This document shows positions 60,624 to 64,000 of a stretch of 64,000 nucleotides of DNA, piece by piece. Numbering within the stretch: position 1 is the first letter of the stretch; the number at the start of each line of letters is the position of its first letter. Source of the stretch: Promicromonospora sp. MEB111 (GTDB lineage Bacteria; Actinomycetota; Actinomycetes; Actinomycetales; Cellulomonadaceae); assembly GCF_030209445.1 (NCBI RefSeq), contig NZ_JARVSD010000010.1:62001-126000 (forward strand), given 5' to 3'. The notes below the pieces were generated by a model. The model saw only the letters and a list, made by a program, of their open reading frames with translations. It was not told the DNA's origin and did not search any database. The position numbers and the translations under genes were made by a program.

Positions 60624-61406
60624 ATGGCGATGTGGCAGGAAGTTCCCGGCGGCACCTCCCAACCACCCGCGGCCGTCGAGCTCGTCACGACGAGATGGGG
60701 CACCGGCCCGGGGCGGGCGCTGCTCCTGCACGGCATCGTGTCCGCCGGGGCCACCTGGTGGCGGCTCGCCGAGACCCTCGCCGACGACGGCTACGAGGTG
60801 GTGGCCCCGGACCTGCGCGGGCACGGGAGCAGCCCGCGCGCCGACTCCTACCTGCTCGCCGACCACGTCGCCGACGTGCGAGCGCTGGGCTCGGGCTGGG
60901 ACCTCGTGGTGGGGCACAGCCTCGGCGGCCTGCTCGGCGCGCTGGCCGCCGACGCCGACCGGCGGTTCACCCGCCGGCTCGTGCTGCTCGACCCCGCGCT
61001 CGACGTCGAGGAGGACCGGTTCGAGGCCGTCGCCGAGGCGGAGATCCGGGACGCGACGAACCCGCCGTCGGCCCGGTCGGTCCAGGGCGCGCACGCCGCC
61101 TGGGACCGGCGGGACGCGGCGGCCGTCGCCGCCGCCGCGAAGGCCGCCGACGCCGCGGCCGTGGCGCACACCCTGCGCGACAACGCGCCCTGGCGGCACA
61201 CCGCCGTCGTCACCCGCCTGACCGTCCCGACGCTCGTGCTGGGCGCCGACCCGGCCCGCGGCGCGCTGTTCCAGCCCCGGACCGGAGTCGAGCTGATGAT
61301 CCGCAACCCGAGCGTGCGGGCGCGCGTCGTGGTCGGCGCCGGGCACGCGGTGCACCGCGAGCGGCCGTCGGCCGTGGCGACGGCGGTCCGGTCCTTCCTC
61401 TGGTGA
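60624..61406 (+). CDS. alpha/beta fold hydrolase
   Basis: Cytoplasmic hydrolase of 260 residues. Core motifs: oxyanion HG in ALLLHGIVSAGATWW, DLRGHGSSPRA, nucleophile elbow VVGHSLGGLLGALA, acid region LVLGADPARG and catalytic His in VVVGAGHAVHRERP. The cap is short and Ala-rich (DAAAVAAAAKAADAAAVAH). It probably hydrolyses esters or related small compounds. It follows the TetR gene but has its own promoter; a tie to that regulator is not shown. Confidence 0.88.
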   Translation: MAMWQEVPGGTSQPPAAVELVTTRWGTGPGRALLLHGIVSAGATWWRLAETLADDGYEVVAPDLRGHGSSPRADSYLLADHVADVRALGSGWDLVVGHSLGGLLGALAADADRRFTRRLVLLDPALDVEEDRFEAVAEAEIRDATNPPSARSVQGAHAAWDRRDAAAVAAAAKAADAAAVAHTLRDNAPWRHTAVVTRLTVPTLVLGADPARGALFQPRTGVELMIRNPSVRARVVVGAGHAVHRERPSAVATAVRSFLW

Positions 61407-61449
61407 CCCGTACCTCCGCCGCTCGTCCGGGAGGGTGCGCGGCCGGGGT

Positions 61450-61455
61450 TAAGGT
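61450..61455 (+). promoter_or_regulatory. -10 element of a probable leaderless promoter
   Basis: TAAGGT is six bases before GTG 61462; no ribosome site. Confidence 0.4.
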
Positions 61456-61461
61456 CGGTCG

Positions 61462-62148
61462 GTGAGCTCCTCCGCATCCGCGCGCAAGCAGCTGGTCGCC
61501 CTCGCCGAGCAGGGCTTCGAGGGTCCGTGGCGGTACGCGCGCGGCGACTTCACCGGTGGCGCGCGCCCGGCGTCCGTCCTCGTGCTGTTCGGTGTGCTCG
61601 ACGACCTCGCCACCGACCGCGACGACCACGACCTGGCGGTGCCCGCCGACCTCGACGTCCTGCTGCTGGCCCGCGCCGCGACGCTGCGCAGCCACGCCGG
61701 GCAGGTCGCCTTCCCGGGCGGCCGCGCCGACGACGGCGAGGACGCCGTCGCGGCGGCCCTGCGCGAGGCCGTCGAGGAGACCGGCCTGGACGCGTCCGGC
61801 GTCGAGGTGCTCGGCGCGTTCGGCGAGCTGCCCATGCCCGTCAGCAACCACGTGGTCACGCCCGTGCTCGGCTGGTGGGCGCGCCCCACGCCCGTGCGCG
61901 TGGTCGACGTCGCCGAGTCCGCGCACGTCTTCCGCGCCCCCGTCGCCGACCTGCTCGACCCCGCCAACCGGTTCACCACCGTGCTGCGCCGCGGCAACCA
62001 GACCTGGCGCGGCCCCGGCTTCCACGTGCACGACGGCGACCTGACGCACCTCGTGTGGGGCTTCACCGCAGGGATCCTGGACGCGATGTTCGACCAGCTC
62101 GGCTGGACCGAGGGCTGGGACCGAGGCCGAGAGCTGGGCATCTCGTGA
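61462..62148 (+). CDS. Nudix hydrolase, CoA-pyrophosphatase type
   Basis: 228 residues. The Nudix box is exact: GGRADDGED with REAVEETGL (about residues 87-110), preceded by HAGQVAFPGG, the pattern of NudL/CoAse proteins that cleave CoA or acyl-CoA to phosphopantetheine and 3',5'-ADP. Other CoAse-like stretches are LPMPVSNHVVTPVLGWW and HLVWGFTAGILDAM. The stop overlaps the following nucleotidyltransferase start. Confidence 0.9.
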   Translation: MSSSASARKQLVALAEQGFEGPWRYARGDFTGGARPASVLVLFGVLDDLATDRDDHDLAVPADLDVLLLARAATLRSHAGQVAFPGGRADDGEDAVAAALREAVEETGLDASGVEVLGAFGELPMPVSNHVVTPVLGWWARPTPVRVVDVAESAHVFRAPVADLLDPANRFTTVLRRGNQTWRGPGFHVHDGDLTHLVWGFTAGILDAMFDQLGWTEGWDRGRELGIS

Positions 62149-62894
62149 TGTTCACGACCGACATCCGCGAGGCCCTGCGCGGGACGCTGGCGGCCGCCGC
62201 ACGAGCCGACGCCGCCGTCGCGGCCGCCGCACTCGTCGGCAGCGGCGCGACCGGGCGCGAGGACGAGTGGTCGGACATCGACCTGGTGCTGCGCGTCGCC
62301 GCCGACGGCGACCCGGCCGACGTCGCCGCGCGATGGACCGAGACGATGTACGCGACCCACGGGGCCGTGCACCACCTCGACGTCGTGGCCGACGGCGTGC
62401 TCTACCGCGTGTTCCTGCTGAGGGGCTCGCTGCAGGTGGACGTGTCGTTCTGGCCGTACGAGCGGTTCCGCGAGACCGTACCGGGATTCCGGCTCCTGTT
62501 CGGCGAGACCAACCCGCCCGCGCACCTGCCGCCGCCCGTTCCCGGGCGTCTGATCGGCATGGCCTGGCTGCACGCGCTGCACGCCCGGTCCGCCATCGCC
62601 CGAGGACGCCACTGGCAGGCGGTGTCCATGCTCGACGGCGTGCGCGAACAGCTCGTCTCGCTCGCCTGCCTGCGGCACGGGCTCAGTCCCCACCAGGGCC
62701 GCGGCGTCGACGACCTGCCCGCCGCGGAGCTGGAGACGCTCGCCCAGGTGCGCGCGGCTGCCGCCCGGCCGGACGAGCTGCGCAGAGCCCACGACGCGGC
62801 CGTCCGGGCGCTCGGTGACGAGACCGCACGGCACGACCCCGTACTGGCCGGCCGGCTGGCAGGAGTGTTCGAAGACCTGAGGAGGACCCGATGA
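62148..62894 (+). CDS. nucleotidyltransferase-domain protein
   Basis: 248 residues with an N-terminal minimal nucleotidyltransferase fold: ALVGSGATGREDEWSDIDLV holds the GS and two-Asp motif, and a third Asp is likely in LQVDVSFWP. The C-terminal half is helical (HALHARSAIARGRHWQAVSM), like a HEPN/KNTase-C bundle, which resembles aminoglycoside nucleotidyltransferases. It is translationally coupled to both neighbours (ATGA overlaps). Whether it modifies a drug, a nucleotide or RNA cannot be told. Confidence 0.82.
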   Translation: MFTTDIREALRGTLAAAARADAAVAAAALVGSGATGREDEWSDIDLVLRVAADGDPADVAARWTETMYATHGAVHHLDVVADGVLYRVFLLRGSLQVDVSFWPYERFRETVPGFRLLFGETNPPAHLPPPVPGRLIGMAWLHALHARSAIARGRHWQAVSMLDGVREQLVSLACLRHGLSPHQGRGVDDLPAAELETLAQVRAAAARPDELRRAHDAAVRALGDETARHDPVLAGRLAGVFEDLRRTR

Positions 62895-63823
62895 CCGAGG
62901 TGACCCGCGACGCCATCCGCGCCGCAGAGACGCTGATCCGCCCGCACGTGCGGCACACGCCCGTGCTGGAGGTCGACCTCGCCGACTTCGGCCGCCCCGC
63001 ACAGCCCGTGGCGCTCAAGCTCGAGTGCCTCCAGCACTCCGGCTCGTTCAAGGCGCGCGGCGCGTTCACCAGCCTGCTCACCCGGGACGTGCCCGACGCC
63101 GGCGTGGTCGCCGCCTCGGGCGGCAACCACGGCGCCGCCGTCGCCTACGCCGCGGCCCGGCTCGGGATCCCCGCGACGATCTTCGTGCCGAGCGTGACCT
63201 CCCCGGCCAAGGCCGAGCGCATCCGCGGCTACGGCGCCAAGCTCGTCGTGGGCGGCGACCGGTACGCCGACGCGCTGGCCGCGAGCGAGGAGTTCGTCGC
63301 CGGCACCGGGGCCATGACCGTGCACGCCTACGACCAGCCGGCCACGCTGACCGGGCAGGGCACCCTCGGCCTGGAGATCGCCCAGGACCTCCCCGACCTC
63401 GACACCCTGCTCGTCGCCGTGGGCGGCGGCGGGCTGATCGGCGGCATCGCCGCCTGGTTCCGCGGCGACGTCAAGGTCGTGGCCGTGGAGCCCGAGGGGT
63501 CGCCCACCCTGCACCGGGCGCTCGCGGCGGGCGAGCCGGTCGACGCGCCCACCGAGGGGATCGCCGCCGACTCGCTCGCGCCGAAGCAGGTGGGCGGGCT
63601 CATGTTCCCGTTGGCCCAGCAGTTCGTGGCGCAGTCCGTGCTGGTCACGGACGAGGCGATCGCCTCGGCCCAGCTCTCCCTCTGGGAGGCGGCCCGCGTC
63701 GTGGCCGAGCCGGGCGGCGCGACGGCGCTCGCCGCGTTGCTGTCCGGGGTCTACGTGCCCGAGCCGGGCGAGCGGGTCGCTGTGCTGGTCTGCGGGGCGA
63801 ACACCACGGCCGTGCGGTTCTGA
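62891..63823 (+). CDS. PLP-dependent serine/threonine dehydratase
   Basis: 310 residues, fold-type II PLP enzyme that deaminates threonine or serine to a 2-keto acid. The PLP lysine is in HSGSFKARGAF, the substrate loop is ASGGNHGAAVAYAA, the glycine phosphate cradle is VAVGGGGLIGGIAAW, and VLVCGANT ends the fold. No C-terminal ACT domain is present, so it is the short catabolic/racemase-like class, not feedback-regulated IlvA. The start overlaps the nucleotidyltransferase stop, forming a three-gene unit with it and the Nudix gene. Confidence 0.93.
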   Translation: MTEVTRDAIRAAETLIRPHVRHTPVLEVDLADFGRPAQPVALKLECLQHSGSFKARGAFTSLLTRDVPDAGVVAASGGNHGAAVAYAAARLGIPATIFVPSVTSPAKAERIRGYGAKLVVGGDRYADALAASEEFVAGTGAMTVHAYDQPATLTGQGTLGLEIAQDLPDLDTLLVAVGGGGLIGGIAAWFRGDVKVVAVEPEGSPTLHRALAAGEPVDAPTEGIAADSLAPKQVGGLMFPLAQQFVAQSVLVTDEAIASAQLSLWEAARVVAEPGGATALAALLSGVYVPEPGERVAVLVCGANTTAVRF

Positions 63824-63833
63824 GCGGCGCCCG

Positions 63834-64000
63834 TCAGGCCGTGGCCCGCTCCGTGGCGGCCTCCTCGGCGTCGGCCTCCTCGTCGTCGGGGCCGGCGACC
63901 AGCAGGTCGATGTGCACGCCGAGCAGTGTGCCGTCGGCCGCGTGCGTGGTGACCACGGGGTAGAAGCCGTCGCCCCAGCCGGAGTGGCTGAGCACCACGT
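63834..64000 (-). CDS. DUF4241-like protein, C-terminal part (cut by window)
   Basis: Minus-strand frame entering from beyond the window. The 54 residues seen start VVLSHSGWGDGFYPVVTT and end in an acidic tail (DDEEADAEEAATERATA). The SGWGDGFYPV block is typical of the C-terminus of the DUF4241 family, often linked to polymorphic-toxin immunity, though free-standing members exist. Convergent with the dehydratase gene. The N-terminal part must be seen to judge it. Confidence 0.72.
   Translation of the reverse strand, partial: VVLSHSGWGDGFYPVVTTHAADGTLLGVHIDLLVAGPDDEEADAEEAATERATA

Overview
The window comes from a high-GC actinobacterium. GC is very high, GTG starts and ATGA/GTGA stop-start overlaps are common, and many genes look leaderless. 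An F420-dependent glucose-6-phosphate dehydrogenase is present, as is an actinobacterial core block (sepH, suhB, DUF4193, DUF3093, dut, DUF3710, OB-fold, DUF3159, ceoC/ceoB, APC permease, TRAM methyltransferase). That block matches, from memory, the order around Rv2689c-Rv2701c of Mycobacterium tuberculosis. Secreted sugar-oxidising and laccase-like proteins would fit a soil or plant-polymer degrader such as Promicromonosporaceae or Cellulomonadaceae; this placement is inference.

Layout. 1-5971: a LacI regulator facing a polyamine-type ABC transporter operon that ends in an adenosine-deaminase-family enzyme, with a perfect operator in between. 5985-10754: an SDR with a divergent XRE regulator, two tandem two-domain GNAT acetyltransferases and a TrmH-family RNA methyltransferase. 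10797-17922: a complete leucine/isovalerate degradation locus (hydratase, isovaleryl-CoA dehydrogenase, methylcrotonyl-CoA carboxylase beta and alpha, HMG-CoA lyase) built around a TetR repressor, with two matching 18-bp operators. 18026-24761: fgd, a NarL-type two-component system divergent from a membrane protein and lipoprotein multicopper oxidase, a HAD phosphatase, and a macrodomain/GNAT pair. 24838-26457: an ECF42-like sigma factor with its DGPF/YCII partner and a matching promoter. 26548-32567: topoisomerase IV subunit A, a small membrane protein and a GNAT/acyl-CoA-synthetase fusion. 32602-45822: the conserved core block, including a potassium module (two TrkA-type NAD-binding subunits divergent from a KimA-like permease). 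45870-49564: an SGNH hydrolase and aconitase, with a perfect palindrome overlapping the hydrolase stop codon, followed by a tandem 76-bp element.

49799-58183 is the most unusual region. A two-domain small-laccase-type multicopper oxidase, a 1333-residue secreted protein (ThuA split by a discoidin domain, PQQ-type sugar dehydrogenase propeller, PKD, DUF1080) and a secreted cupredoxin with four Ig-like repeats form one operon. It runs from a strong consensus promoter through a structured leader with a possible 21-codon peptide, and a long hairpin closes it. The two large proteins share an otherwise unassigned module of about 80 residues with two cysteines. I read this as an extracellular carbohydrate-oxidation chain in which electrons pass from the sugar dehydrogenase through the cupredoxin to the laccase and oxygen.

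58184-64000: a membrane protein, an alpha/beta hydrolase divergent from a TetR regulator with two inverted operator sites, a second alpha/beta hydrolase, a CoA-type Nudix hydrolase, a nucleotidyltransferase, a serine/threonine dehydratase and the end of a DUF4241 gene. I saw no tRNA, rRNA, CRISPR array, insertion sequence or prophage.
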